Origin: Candidatus Omnitrophota bacterium | GTDB taxonomy: Bacteria > Omnitrophota > Gorgyraeia > 2-01-FULL-45-10 | Assembly: GCA_026387175.1 (NCBI GenBank) | Contig: JAPLME010000003.1 | Span: 1-41,177 of the forward strand | Direction of reading: 5' to 3' | Length of the DNA: 41,177 nucleotides | Part shown: piece after piece, positions 7,995-16,013 of the stretch | Layout: each line of letters begins with the position of its first letter | How positions within the stretch are numbered: the first letter of the stretch is position 1 | Position numbers and translations under genes: made by a program | Notes under the pieces: generated by a model | The model's input: only the letters and a program-made list of their open reading frames with translations | What the model was told of the DNA's origin: nothing | Databases searched by the model: none

Positions 7995-8795
7995 CTATTC
8001 TTCCTTATTCTTACCGCGCTTTAAAAGCGATGTTTTTATATTAAATGGGTTTTTTCTCTTTTCGGCCCTATAGAAAAGATTTTTCAGCGTCCTGACCAGT
8101 GCCTCCTCGTCTAGCCCGTGAGTGAGTTTGCCGGCATGCGCTACCGATACCGCCCCTGTCTCTTCGCTCACAACTACACATACGGCATCTGTCTCTTCGC
8201 TTATACCTACGGCGGCTCTGTGGCGCATTCCGAGGGCTTTAGGGAACGTCTTCTCTTCTTCCGGCAGGGGCAGGACGCATCCGGCCGCAACCAATCTGCC
8301 CTGCTGAATCACTACCGCGCCGTCATGTAAGGGTGATTGAGGTATGAATATAGAAGTGAGCAGATAATTCGTAACCTTGGCATCTATCGGAGTGCCGCTT
8401 TCTACGTAACTCTTCAACCCCACTTCCCTCTCGATCACGATCAGGGCGCCTATCTTGCGCCTGGAAAGGTTTGCCGCGGCGCCGGCGATCTCCTCTATAA
8501 GCTCAACGTTGGTCTGGTGCATGCCAAGCTGTCCCAGCTGCGCCAGACCGCGCCTTAGTTCGGGTTGGAATATTACCACAAGGGCTATGATCGATATGGG
8601 AATCAATCTGGTGAGAACCCAGCTGATCGCATACAGGCCGAGCTGCTGAGTCACAAAGAATATCGCGCCCAATACAAGAAGCCCTTTAAGAAGCTGTTCG
8701 GAACGCGTGCCCTTTACAAATAAGAAGCTCATATATATGACATACCAGAGGATCGATATCTCAACTATTATCTTCCAGTACGGCAACACCTGCAT
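7995..8795 (-). CDS. cdaA: Membrane diadenylate cyclase CdaA
   Basis: CdaA makes the second messenger c-di-AMP from two ATP. Three N-terminal membrane helices (about 9-27, 36-52, 58-76) are followed by the DAC catalytic domain. The domain has both signature motifs, DGA in SPLHDGAVVIQ (158-160) and RHR in RHRAAVG (191-193). The length of 266 residues is typical. The ATG overlaps the folP stop as TAATG. With cdaR downstream, this implies c-di-AMP signalling, usually tied to potassium, turgor and cell-wall control. A folP neighbour is also known from other bacteria. Confidence 0.95.
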   Translation of the reverse strand: MQVLPYWKIIVEISILWYVIYMSFLFVKGTRSEQLLKGLLVLGAIFFVTQQLGLYAISWVLTRLIPISIIALVVIFQPELRRGLAQLGQLGMHQTNVELIEEIAGAAANLSRRKIGALIVIEREVGLKSYVESGTPIDAKVTNYLLTSIFIPQSPLHDGAVVIQQGRLVAAGCVLPLPEEEKTFPKALGMRHRAAVGISEETDAVCVVVSEETGAVSVAHAGKLTHGLDEEALVRTLKNLFYRAEKRKNPFNIKTSLLKRGKNKEE

Positions 8796-9631
8796 TAATT
8801 TGCTCCTGACCGTAATATGCTGTCTGTCATAAGGGCAGCCTGTGCGGCCTCTTTAACATCATGAACTCTTATCAGGCTCGCGCCTTTCATTATAGCTATT
8901 ACAGATGCCGCGATCGTGCCGATAAGCCTTCCTCCCGGATCTTTTATACCAAGGGCCTTTCCTATGAACGACTTGCGTGAAGTGCCGACGCATATAGGCC
9001 GCTTCAACTCTGTAAATTCCTCCAGCCTGTTCAGTATCTCAAGGTTATGTTCGAATGTCTTGCCGAACCCTATTCCGGGGTCTATTATGATCTTATCGCC
9101 GGCCACGCCTACTTCCTTAGCCATCTTTATCGAAATTTTTAAATCTTTGACTATATCTTTTACGGTGTCTTTATAACGCGGCCTTAACTGCATATTCCTG
9201 GGCGTGCCCTTCATGTGCATAATTATAACTGAAGCGCCATACTTCGCGACAACGGACGCCATATCCTTATCATATTTCAGTCCGGAGACATCGTTTACGA
9301 TAGTCGCGCCGGCCCTGATGGCCTCTTCCGCAACCTCCGCCTTCATAGTATCGATAGAGATCGGGATGCGGGTCTTTTTCGAAACGGCCAATATCACAGG
9401 GATCACACGGGCCAATTCTTCTCTGGCGCTGATACCCCTAGCGCCTGGACGCGTAGATTCGCCTCCGATATCTATAATATCCGCGCCTTCGCGGGCAATT
9501 GCCAGGGCGCGTTTTACGGCCTTCGTCTTATCAAAGAAACTACCTCCGTCGGAAAAAGAATCCGGAGTCACGTTCAATACACCCATCACATGGGTGCGTC
9601 CGGAGAGATCAAGCCTTGGCAGTATTTTCAT
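8795..9631 (-). CDS. folP: Dihydropteroate synthase
   Basis: FolP joins p-aminobenzoate to dihydropterin pyrophosphate, the committed step of folate synthesis. The family motifs are MGVLNVTPDSFSDGG near the N-terminus, DIGGESTRPGA, and IDPGIGFGKT with the pterin-binding residues. I chose the ATG at 9631 (278 residues); a TTG at 9640 is an alternative. Either way the gene starts inside the end of ftsH. Folate made here would feed the fhs-fchA-folD-metF branch elsewhere in this window. Confidence 0.95.
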   Translation of the reverse strand: MKILPRLDLSGRTHVMGVLNVTPDSFSDGGSFFDKTKAVKRALAIAREGADIIDIGGESTRPGARGISAREELARVIPVILAVSKKTRIPISIDTMKAEVAEEAIRAGATIVNDVSGLKYDKDMASVVAKYGASVIIMHMKGTPRNMQLRPRYKDTVKDIVKDLKISIKMAKEVGVAGDKIIIDPGIGFGKTFEHNLEILNRLEEFTELKRPICVGTSRKSFIGKALGIKDPGGRLIGTIAASVIAIMKGASLIRVHDVKEAAQAALMTDSILRSGAN

Positions 9632-11492
9632 CCTTGGCAATTCCCAGAAGGGTCTTTATCTCGTCCACATCCATCACTTCTTTTTCCAGAAGCTTCTCGG
9701 CAAGCATCTTCAGCTTGTCTTTATGTTTGATAAGTTCATCTTTAGCCCTGGTGTAACATTCGTCTATTATCCTGCGGATCTCCTGGTCTATTACGAGCGC
9801 CGTCTGATCGCTGTAGTTTCGCTCCTCAATGATATCCCGGCCCAGGAAGATCTGCTCTTCTCTGTGGCCGAATGTGAGGTGCCCCAGCTTTTGGCTCATT
9901 CCGAACCTTGTGACCATCTTGCGGGCAAGGGCCGTAGCAATCTCAAGGTCGTTCTGAGCGCCGGTGGAAAGTTCATTGAACATCAACTCCTCACTCACTC
10001 TGCCGCCGAGTAAGCCCGTGATGCGCCCGAGAAGCTCTTCCTTGGTAACTATATATCTGTCTTCCAAAGGCATACGTATGGTATAACCCAGGGCCATACC
10101 CCTGGGCAATATCGAGACCTTATGCAGCGGATCGGCGCCCGGCATCACCAGAGCAAGAAGCGCATGTCCCGTCTCATGGTAGGAGACTATCAGCTTTTCC
10201 TGTTTTGATATGATCTTAGATTTACGTTCGGGGCCGGCCATCACCCTTTCAATAGATTCCTGCAATTCAGGCATCGTGACCGTCTCTTTATTCCGGCGCG
10301 CTGCCAGGAGCGCCGCCTCATTTACAAGATTGGCAAGATCCGCGCCGGAGAATCCGGGCGTCTGGCGCGCGATCACATTTAACTCAACCGACTTGTCGAG
10401 CTTCACGTTCTTGATGTGAACCTTGAGTATCGCCTCTCTACCCACTATATCCGGCCTATCGATCACTATCTGACGGTCAAATCTCCCAGGCCTGAGAAGA
10501 GCCGGGTCAAGCACATCGGGCCTGTTGGTAGCGGCTATCAGGATGACCCCTTCCTGCGTATTGAATCCATCCATCTCGACGAGAAGCGCGTTCAGGGTCT
10601 GCTCTCTTTCATCATGGCCGCCGCCGATACCGGCAAAGCGCTGGCGTCCTACGGCGTCTATCTCATCGATAAATATGATCGCTCCGCGGCCGCTCACCTT
10701 CGCGGACTTCTTCGCCTGCTCGAAGAGGTCACGGACTCTCGATGCGCCCACTCCCACAAACATCTCGACGAAATCGGAACCTGACATTGAAAGAAATGGC
10801 ACGTTCGCCTCTCCGGCGACTGCTTTGGCAAGGAGCGTCTTGCCGGTGCCCGGAGGGCCCATCAATAAGACACCTTTCGGGATCTTTCCGCCCAACCGCT
10901 GAAACTTGCGGGGATCTTTCAGGAATTCAATGACTTCCTGCAGTTCCTGTTTGGCCTCATCCACTCCGGCCACATTTTCAAACGTGATCTTCACCTTCGC
11001 CTCTGACCCCAGCGTCACGCGCGACTTCCCGAACGCCATAAATCTTCCGCCGCCTTGAGCCGCGCTGCCCCTGTATACGAATAGCCATAGGAATAGGATG
11101 AATAGCACCATGGGCCCGAGCGAATAAAAGAGGTTCATCCAGAGCGTCTTGGGCGGTTTTATATCAAAATCTTTCACGTTCTCACGTAAACTTCTGATCA
11201 TATCCTGGTCCGAATCGGGTATATTGACTATGAATTTTGTCCCGTCGGAAAGCGACCCCTTAAGGATATTTTCGATCTTTACGCAGGCAGTTATATTATG
11301 AGTGGTGTTGTTATCTTTCAGCATCTGAAAAAATTGCGCGTAGGGTATTTCCCTGGTAGGCTTTTCGGCCGGGTTCTGGCTGAAGGTATTGACCAGGTAG
11401 AGCACGCCCAGAATTATGAAAAACCAGATTATAAAGTTACCTTTACTTCTTGCCGGTGGTACATTTTTATTTCGATTCTTGTTCGGTTCCAT
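9609..11492 (-). CDS. ftsH: ATP-dependent zinc metalloprotease FtsH
   Basis: FtsH is a membrane-anchored AAA+ protease that extracts and degrades membrane and regulatory proteins. Two membrane segments (about 20-36 and 124-140) border an external domain. The AAA module shows Walker A GPPGTGKT (212-219), Walker B IIFIDE (272-277) and the second-region-of-homology motif [20 protein letters not shown]. The zinc site is HETGH (439-443). The length of 627 residues is typical. The ATG follows GGAG by 10 bases, and a good promoter lies at 11524-11552, so ftsH opens the ftsH-to-nnrD block. Its 3' end overlaps the folP start. Confidence 0.97.
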   Translation of the reverse strand: MEPNKNRNKNVPPARSKGNFIIWFFIILGVLYLVNTFSQNPAEKPTREIPYAQFFQMLKDNNTTHNITACVKIENILKGSLSDGTKFIVNIPDSDQDMIRSLRENVKDFDIKPPKTLWMNLFYSLGPMVLFILFLWLFVYRGSAAQGGGRFMAFGKSRVTLGSEAKVKITFENVAGVDEAKQELQEVIEFLKDPRKFQRLGGKIPKGVLLMGPPGTGKTLLAKAVAGEANVPFLSMSGSDFVEMFVGVGASRVRDLFEQAKKSAKVSGRGAIIFIDEIDAVGRQRFAGIGGGHDEREQTLNALLVEMDGFNTQEGVILIAATNRPDVLDPALLRPGRFDRQIVIDRPDIVGREAILKVHIKNVKLDKSVELNVIARQTPGFSGADLANLVNEAALLAARRNKETVTMPELQESIERVMAGPERKSKIISKQEKLIVSYHETGHALLALVMPGADPLHKVSILPRGMALGYTIRMPLEDRYIVTKEELLGRITGLLGGRVSEELMFNELSTGAQNDLEIATALARKMVTRFGMSQKLGHLTFGHREEQIFLGRDIIEERNYSDQTALVIDQEIRRIIDECYTRAKDELIKHKDKLKMLAEKLLEKEVMDVDEIKTLLGIAKDENTAKA

Positions 11493-11523
11493 TTATTTTT
11501 AGCTCCATTCTTATTTGGAAGTT

Positions 11524-11552
11524 ATTTTAACAGAGTATTATTAATATATCAA
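11524..11552 (-). promoter_or_regulatory. Promoter of the ftsH-folP-cdaA-cdaR-pdxJ-acpS-nnrD block
   Basis: On the minus strand TTGATA (11552-11547) and TAAAAT (11529-11524) are separated by 17 bases. The expected start near 11517 gives a leader of about 25 bases containing the ftsH ribosome-binding site. The 81-base gap between tilS and ftsH is AT-rich, and this is the only gap in the block large enough for a promoter. Confidence 0.6.
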
Positions 11553-11573
11553 GATATAGTCTTGCAAGCAAGA

Positions 11574-12572
11574 TTAGATTTTAGCAAAACGGAGGGTCTT
11601 TTCGCCTCTCACGGCCTTTATGCCGCCGGGCAGATGGACAGAGCTGCCTTTCGCCTTACGATTGATAAGGGCCTCTACCTCTTTCCAATGCCTGAACGAC
11701 AACTTCTTCACTTCGCCGCCGGCTTTCTCGAGCAAGTCGCGCAGGATCTCTTTCTGAATGGCTCTCGCCTGAACGATCAAATCCTTAAGGCCGATCTCGA
11801 CACCGCCATCTTTTGAATAAGAGACCATCCCCTTGATTCCGGCGTTGGCCTCCTCTATGAATTCGAAATCTTCGCGCAGATGCTCCGCCATACTGAAGAG
11901 GGCACGCTTCAGGCGCGGATTGAATTTCTCAAGGAACGGAATGATCTCCCCCCTGATAATATTCCTGAAATATATCGGCTCGAGATTTGTATGGTCGATC
12001 CTGTAATCTATTCTTTCGTTATCCAGATATTTCACGATCTCCGACTTCTCGAGCTCACAGAGCGGCCGCACTACCTTGAGGTCTCCCTCATTTCTCGAAG
12101 GAGCAATTCCGACAAGCCCTTTTAACGAAGCGCCCTTTATCACCCGCATCAGAACCGTTTCGGCCTGATCGTCCAGCGTGTGGCCGGTCGCGATAACGCC
12201 GGCTCGCAGTTTTGCTCCGGCTTCCTTAAAGAACTTGTAACGCTCCGCGCGCGCCAGCTCCTCGGTCGAAATCCCTTTTAATCCGGCGCTTTTTAAATTC
12301 ACTTTCTTATGGATGAATTCAAGGCCTAGCTCTTTCGCCATCTTTTTAACGAAGAGCGAATCAGCCCGGGACTCCTTACCGCGCAAACCATGGTCCAAGT
12401 TACAGACCGCCACTTTCTTAAGCTTGAGCTTATTCTTGAGCCGGACGAGCGCATGTAGTAAAAACACAGAATCCGGCCCCCCGGAACACGCCACCAGCAC
12501 CGCGTCTCCCGGCTTCAAGAGCTCGTAGTTTCGGATAGTTTTCAGAACCTGTTCAATTAAATTAGTCGCCAT
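11574..12572 (-). CDS. tilS: tRNA(Ile)-lysidine synthase
   Basis: TilS converts the CAU anticodon cytidine of tRNA-Ile2 to lysidine, so that it reads AUA. The PP-loop ATP site SGGPDS is at residues 30-35, followed by NLDHGLRG and GHTLDDQAETVLMR, both N-type ATPase family motifs. The C-terminal TilS domains follow, giving 332 residues. I chose the ATG at 12572 because GAGG lies nine bases upstream and it starts 10 bases past the preceding stop. A longer frame to 12611 would overlap that gene. Confidence 0.94.
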   Translation of the reverse strand: MATNLIEQVLKTIRNYELLKPGDAVLVACSGGPDSVFLLHALVRLKNKLKLKKVAVCNLDHGLRGKESRADSLFVKKMAKELGLEFIHKKVNLKSAGLKGISTEELARAERYKFFKEAGAKLRAGVIATGHTLDDQAETVLMRVIKGASLKGLVGIAPSRNEGDLKVVRPLCELEKSEIVKYLDNERIDYRIDHTNLEPIYFRNIIRGEIIPFLEKFNPRLKRALFSMAEHLREDFEFIEEANAGIKGMVSYSKDGGVEIGLKDLIVQARAIQKEILRDLLEKAGGEVKKLSFRHWKEVEALINRKAKGSSVHLPGGIKAVRGEKTLRFAKI

Positions 12573-12582
12573 TAAATCATCC

Positions 12583-13851
12583 TCAGTTAACTTGGGCAGC
12601 GGCGCCTTCACCTGCGAGATGGCCGGTCGAGAATGCCTGTTGCAAATTATAACCGCCGCTCGAGGCGCATCCGTCTATGATCTCGCCCGCAAAGTATAGT
12701 CCCGGGACTATCTTCGATTCCATAGTCCTCGGATTGATCTCCCGCGTCGAAACCCCTCCGCCGGTAACCATCGCCTCTTCTATGGGTAGCGCCCCTTTAA
12801 TAGTCAGAGGCAATGCTTTAAATAAATTAAGAATTGCGCGCCTCTCTTCATACGTGATCTGGTTAGCCTCTCTTTCAGCGTCGATCCCCGCTAAATTCAT
12901 GAAGACCGCTATGAGCCTCTGCGGAAGATAGCCTTTCATTACATTCTTAAATTGCATTCTACCCGGCCCTTTGAGATCATTCAGCATCCTCTTCTCCATC
13001 TGTTCTACGGTCAAGGCCGGCTTAAGATCGATCAGGAGGCGAACTTCCTTATTCTCCGATAGAAGCGTCACCACCTCGCCGCTTAAATCCAGGACAAGCG
13101 GCCCTGAAACACCGAAATGAGTAAACATCAGCTCGCCTATTTCAGAGACCAGCCTCTTCTTACCGCATTCGAACGTGAGACGTATATGCTCAAGCGCCAG
13201 CCCCTGCAGGTCCTTAACCCATTTCTCTTTTGTGACGAGCGGCACGAGGCCGGCCTTAAGAGGAACTATCGTATGCCCCAGCTTAGCGGCTATATTAAAA
13301 GAGTCGCCCGTCGAGCCGGTTGCCTTATATGACGCGCCTCCTGCGGCGAGGATAACCTTCTTTGCGATTATCGTATGGCGGCCCTCTAGCTCAAGCTGAA
13401 ATAATCCATTCTTTGTTTTAATAGCCTCAAGCTTTGCCTTATACATTACTTTAACACCGTTTCCGGCGAGGCAATTCTCAAGGACCTCTACGACCGAACG
13501 CGCCTTATCGGTTACCGGAAATACCCGCCCCTGCCGCTCAGTCTTCATATCGAGGCCGTGGGACCTGAAAAATTCTATCAAATCGGCATTGAAGAACCTG
13601 AATAGGGCCGTGCGCAGAAACTTACCGCTTCCACCGAATTTTTCAATAAACGTTTCGATGGGCGCGGTATTCGTTATATTGCACCTGCCCTTGCCTGTGA
13701 TGAGTATCTTCTTACCGATCGAATCATTGCGCTCTATCAGGATAACACTCTTCTTGAGCTCGCCGGCCCGTATAGCGGCCATGCTTCCAGCGGCACCACC
13801 TCCGACCACGGCGATGTCAAAAACTTCCGATTCAGGTGGTTCTTGCGTCAT
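12583..13851 (-). CDS. NAD(P)/FAD-dependent oxidoreductase, HI0933/BaiN family
   Basis: This 422-residue flavoprotein has an FAD-binding Rossmann motif (GGGAAG at 17-22) and the HI0933-family signature GKGRCNIT (53-60). The C-terminal flavin motif is GLYFAGEIIDG followed by SSGGYNLQQA. Family members are often annotated as aminoacetone oxidase or BaiN-like enone reductase, but the physiological substrate is unknown and I do not assign one. It overlaps the end of the Nudix gene by 20 bases and is followed by tilS, forming a small cotranscribed group. Confidence 0.88.
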   Translation of the reverse strand: MTQEPPESEVFDIAVVGGGAAGSMAAIRAGELKKSVILIERNDSIGKKILITGKGRCNITNTAPIETFIEKFGGSGKFLRTALFRFFNADLIEFFRSHGLDMKTERQGRVFPVTDKARSVVEVLENCLAGNGVKVMYKAKLEAIKTKNGLFQLELEGRHTIIAKKVILAAGGASYKATGSTGDSFNIAAKLGHTIVPLKAGLVPLVTKEKWVKDLQGLALEHIRLTFECGKKRLVSEIGELMFTHFGVSGPLVLDLSGEVVTLLSENKEVRLLIDLKPALTVEQMEKRMLNDLKGPGRMQFKNVMKGYLPQRLIAVFMNLAGIDAEREANQITYEERRAILNLFKALPLTIKGALPIEEAMVTGGGVSTREINPRTMESKIVPGLYFAGEIIDGCASSGGYNLQQAFSTGHLAGEGAAAQVN

Positions 13852-14236
13852 GACAAATATCTTTCATCAGTTTCTTCACAACCTTAACATCGGCCTTCGC
13901 GAAGTCGTATTCGCTTAATTGAGAAGGCTCGACCCATCTTAATTCATCGTGATCGAGCGCCCGGAATTCTCCGGAGAGATAACGGGCTTTGTAGACCAAT
14001 AGCTCCAGCGGCACCAGCATATATCTGAATCTGCTCGCGCAGATGAATTCTCCGATCTCGGCTTCGATGCCGAGCTCTTCTTTAAGTTCCCGCTTCAGGC
14101 ACTCCTCGGGAGTCTCACCGGGGCCTATCTTGCCTCCCGGGAATTCCCACCTGCCGCCGTGACGATCGCCTATGCGCCTCTTCGCTATCAATATCTTGCC
14201 GTCTTTTTCAATGACAGCGGCTGTAACCTTGAACAC
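13832..14236 (-). CDS. mutT: Nudix hydrolase, MutT-like (8-oxo-dGTP diphosphatase candidate)
   Basis: This 134-residue protein carries a complete Nudix box: G-x5-E-x7-REL-x-EELGI, in the segment starting GKIGPGE. The N-terminus (VTAAVIEKDGKILIAKR) and the HGGRWEFPGGK approach match MutT/CTP-pyrophosphohydrolase proteins that sanitise oxidised nucleotides. The exact substrate cannot be read from the motif, so the gene symbol is a family-level call. Its start lies 18 bases after the small exported protein gene, and its end overlaps the flavoprotein gene by 20 bases. Confidence 0.85.
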   Translation of the reverse strand: MFKVTAAVIEKDGKILIAKRRIGDRHGGRWEFPGGKIGPGETPEECLKRELKEELGIEAEIGEFICASRFRYMLVPLELLVYKARYLSGEFRALDHDELRWVEPSQLSEYDFAKADVKVVKKLMKDICHDARTT

Positions 14237-14254
14237 GTTAACGTCCCTCTCTTC

Positions 14255-14578
14255 TCATCTGCTGCGGTATCGATCGTCCCACGTCTCGTCCTTAAGCCCG
14301 TCAAGCTCTCCTTGCATCTCCTGGAACGCTCTCTTTTCCGAATACGCTTTGTTAAGATCGGCCGGATAAAGTGACGCATCGGCCCACTTATTCGCTCCCT
14401 CATCCCAGAAATAAACCACCTTCCTGGCGTCGAAGTCGATCTTTATCTTAACCAGCTTATTATCCACCTTAACGGTATCTTCTAGGTAGCGCTCTTTCTG
14501 ATGCTGTTCAGCGTATGTGTGCGGCAAGGAGAAGGTTGCTGCTATTATGAGGGTTAAAACTATGACCGGGTAGCGCAT
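14255..14578 (-). CDS. Small exported protein of unknown function
   Basis: This 107-residue protein has a signal peptide: Met-Arg, the hydrophobic core VIVLTLIIAATFSL, and a probable cleavage after TYA near residue 23. The mature part is short, charged and rich in Asp, Glu, Lys and Trp, with no motif I recognise. It reads as a soluble periplasmic protein. It starts 42 bases after tRNA-Met and is followed closely by the Nudix gene, so it is likely the first protein gene of that group. Coding is supported by the signal peptide and spacing rather than by homology. Confidence 0.7.
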   Translation of the reverse strand: MRYPVIVLTLIIAATFSLPHTYAEQHQKERYLEDTVKVDNKLVKIKIDFDARKVVYFWDEGANKWADASLYPADLNKAYSEKRAFQEMQGELDGLKDETWDDRYRSR

Positions 14579-14619
14579 TATTTTCCTGCTACTTCAACAT
14601 AAGGGAAAGGAACATTAAC

Positions 14620-14696
14620 TGGTAGCGGGGGTAGGATTTGAACCTACGACACGCCGGGTATGAGCCGACTGCTCTGCCAGACTGAGCTACCCCGCC
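14620..14696 (-). tRNA. tRNA-Met (CAT anticodon), CCA encoded
   Basis: The minus strand begins GGCGGGG and ends CCCCGCT-A-CCA, giving an acceptor stem whose first pair is G-T. The anticodon stem GTCGG/CCGGC holds a loop with CAT. The start and D-arm match elongator tRNA-Met better than initiator, which has an unpaired first base. A tRNA-Ile2 that TilS would modify also carries CAT, but usually has a different acceptor stem. The length is 77 bases. Confidence 0.9.
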
Positions 14697-14705
14697 ACTA
14701 TTTTC

Positions 14706-14745
14706 AAAAAGGGGCACTTATGAAATCGCTTTCACAGCCGCCCCT
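14706..14745 (-). terminator. Rho-independent terminator of the coiled-coil gene
   Basis: On the minus strand AGGGGC (14745-14740) pairs with GCCCCT (14715-14710). An inner TGAAA/TTTCA stem sits in the loop, and a run of five T follows (14710-14706). It lies between the coiled-coil gene stop (14761) and tRNA-Met (14696). Confidence 0.7.
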
Positions 14746-14760
14746 GAATCACAAGTAATT

Positions 14761-15081
14761 TTACGCCAACGCCAGCTTCTTCTCTATCTGCCCGAATCTT
14801 ACCCCATTCTGCTCAATGGATGTATCCAGCTTGTGCTCTACTTTCGTTAGTCGCAACTCTACGTTTATCAGCCGTGAATCTATATTATAAACAACAATCT
14901 TTACAGTGTTTAATTCGGACTCAACGGTACCTAACCTGGCCTCTATGCGATCAAGCCTGGATACAATGCCAGAATGGCCCTCGGCAATAGTCTTAATGCC
15001 CGACTGCATGTCCTCGAGCAAAACTCTCGTTTCTTGATCAAAATCTGTGCTTCTTCCGGTCTTCATATTCTCTTTCTTCAT
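14761..15081 (-). CDS. Small coiled-coil protein of unknown function
   Basis: This 106-residue protein is almost entirely heptad-patterned after residue 15. Repeating units such as RLDRIEARLGTVESEL, NIDSRLINVELRL and KVEHKLD indicate a long parallel coiled coil with no membrane segment. Similar short proteins occur in many bacteria without an assigned role. It has its own consensus promoter (15097-15124), AAAGGAG nine bases before the ATG, and a terminator after it. It is therefore a monocistronic, probably well-expressed unit. Confidence 0.8.
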   Translation of the reverse strand: MKKENMKTGRSTDFDQETRVLLEDMQSGIKTIAEGHSGIVSRLDRIEARLGTVESELNTVKIVVYNIDSRLINVELRLTKVEHKLDTSIEQNGVRFGQIEKKLALA

Positions 15082-15096
15082 TTTTTTAGCTCCTTT

Positions 15097-15124
15097 ATTA
15101 TAGTCTTACCACTTAAATTGTCAA
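15097..15124 (-). promoter_or_regulatory. Consensus promoter of the coiled-coil gene
   Basis: On the minus strand a perfect TTGACA (15124-15119) and a perfect TATAAT (15102-15097) are 16 bases apart. The -10 box abuts the ribosome-binding site AAAGGAG (15096-15090), so the transcript would start in or just after it, with a very short leader. Confidence 0.75.
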
Positions 15125-15335
15125 ATTATTTAACAGCCTCTCCCCCCATATATAAAGACGCTAAAAGTGCCAAAATTGTTGCAGATTATTTTAAAATAGT
15201 CTGCATCCCGTGGGCTTTCCGCAAAGGGATTGCAAATTTCTCAAAATCTTTTATTCCAAATTTGTCCCGAGCCCGCATCTAAGTGGCCGAGGGGCACGAT
15301 ATTTTAAAAAAATATTCCCGCTCGCTTTATTGATA
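15125..15335. other. Non-coding AT-rich intergenic region with inverted repeats
   Basis: No gene is visible here. It holds a 24-base near-perfect palindrome (15181-15204, GCAGATTATTTT and its mirror, one T-G mismatch). It also holds CAAATTT and AAATTTG arms about 18 bases apart near 15234-15266, and an A/T mirror near 15299-15315. It separates the divergent coiled-coil gene and the plus-strand small genes, so operator sites or remnants of a small mobile sequence are possible. Confidence 0.5.
15181..15204. repeat. 24-base AT-centred palindrome
   Basis: The arms GCAGA/TCTGC and TATTTT/AAAATA are symmetric around TTTTAAAA, with a single mismatched pair that can form a wobble in RNA. It is located upstream of the coiled-coil gene promoter. 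It could be a dimeric regulator site or a hairpin; the regulator is unknown. Confidence 0.55.
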
Positions 15336-15365
15336 TTGACTTACTTCCCTCTGTGGCGGTAAAAT
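15336..15365 (+). promoter_or_regulatory. Promoter of the two small plus-strand genes
   Basis: TTGACT (15336-15341) and TAAAAT (15360-15365) are 18 bases apart on the plus strand. The start would be near 15372, directly in front of a short ATG frame and about 87 bases before the first annotated gene. Confidence 0.5.
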
Positions 15366-15372
15366 ACAAGGC

Positions 15373-15405
15373 ATGAAGGATTACAATAAAGAACTTATTA
15401 GATAA
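15373..15405 (+). CDS. Possible 10-codon leader peptide
   Basis: ATG at 15373 opens a frame reading MKDYNKELIR and then TAA. It begins at about the predicted transcription start and is followed seven bases later by the hairpin at 15412-15436. There is no ribosome-binding site in front, so translation would have to be leaderless. This may be chance. Confidence 0.2.
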   Translation: MKDYNKELIR

Positions 15406-15411
15406 TATCAT

Positions 15412-15443
15412 GGGCATTGGTGATAAACTGGTGCCCTTTTTAT
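15412..15443 (+). terminator. Leader hairpin with T-run (attenuator-like)
   Basis: GGGCATTGGT and ACTGGTGCCC form a 10-bp stem (three G-T pairs) with loop GATAA, followed by TTTTTATT. It lies after the promoter at 15336-15365 and before the gene starting at 15459. It would therefore act as an attenuator rather than an end-of-operon terminator if the promoter call is right. Confidence 0.45.
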
Positions 15444-15458
15444 TATGAGGAAATAAAA

Positions 15459-16004
15459 ATGAATGATTTTATAAAAGTCTCGCTAATCGGGATAATCGGC
15501 ACTGTTATAGGTGGATTAATTTTATGGAAAGTTGTGTTAATGATAGAAAGCGTAAAAATAGATAAGGTAATTGCTTATCTCCCATATGCCAACGACTATA
15601 ATTATCCTAACGGCAAAACCTATCTTAATGCTTCCCCTGCTGGTGATATGGAACGAGACATAAACCCGAAGAATCCCATACCGTTAAACATCAAAAAAGA
15701 TGAACAGAAATTAACCCTCGGGGTGCGAAATATTAATTCAAAGACTATTAATGATATAAAACTATTTTTAACATTCCCAGATGAGTTTGAAGTAACAAGA
15801 TTTCAGCCATGGCAGAATTACACAAATAAGAATTATAATATTGGATTGGGAAACATAAACAGCGGCATAGGTCACAATGCTGCTCAACCAATATTTTTTG
15901 CAGTAAAAAAGCCCGGTCGATACTACATTATATACACAATAACAGGAAGTGATTTAAAGCAACCTATAACTAAAGTAATGACCTTTAATGCCTATGAACA
16001 ATAG
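15459..16004 (+). CDS. Membrane-anchored protein of unknown function
   Basis: This 181-residue protein has one N-terminal membrane helix (about residues 5-27, VSLIGIIGTVIGGLILWKVVLMI) and a soluble domain rich in beta-type sequence, Asn, Tyr and Gly, probably outside the membrane. I do not recognise the family. The start is ATG at 15459 with TGAGG eight bases upstream; an upstream in-frame Met codon lies inside the leader hairpin and is not used. The next gene starts 9 bases after the stop, so the two are a pair. The DNA is more AT-rich than the conserved blocks on either side, which is compatible with acquired DNA. Confidence 0.75.
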   Translation: MNDFIKVSLIGIIGTVIGGLILWKVVLMIESVKIDKVIAYLPYANDYNYPNGKTYLNASPAGDMERDINPKNPIPLNIKKDEQKLTLGVRNINSKTINDIKLFLTFPDEFEVTRFQPWQNYTNKNYNIGLGNINSGIGHNAAQPIFFAVKKPGRYYIIYTITGSDLKQPITKVMTFNAYEQ

Positions 16005-16013
16005 GAAGTGTAT

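Noticed and set aside
9204-10013. Plus-strand open frame of 269 codons opposite folP and ftsH
   Set aside because: Antisense to conserved genes, Ser- and Pro-rich without motifs; treated as a shadow.
14620-14696. Initiator tRNA-fMet
   Set aside because: The first acceptor position can pair (G-T) and the sequence begins GGCGGGG like elongator tRNA-Met; the typical unpaired C1-A72 of the initiator is absent.
15410-15448. Short frame MGIGDKLVPFLL overlapping the leader hairpin
   Set aside because: It is formed by the hairpin sequence itself, has no ribosome-binding site, and coding cannot be told from chance. It is covered by the leader finding.
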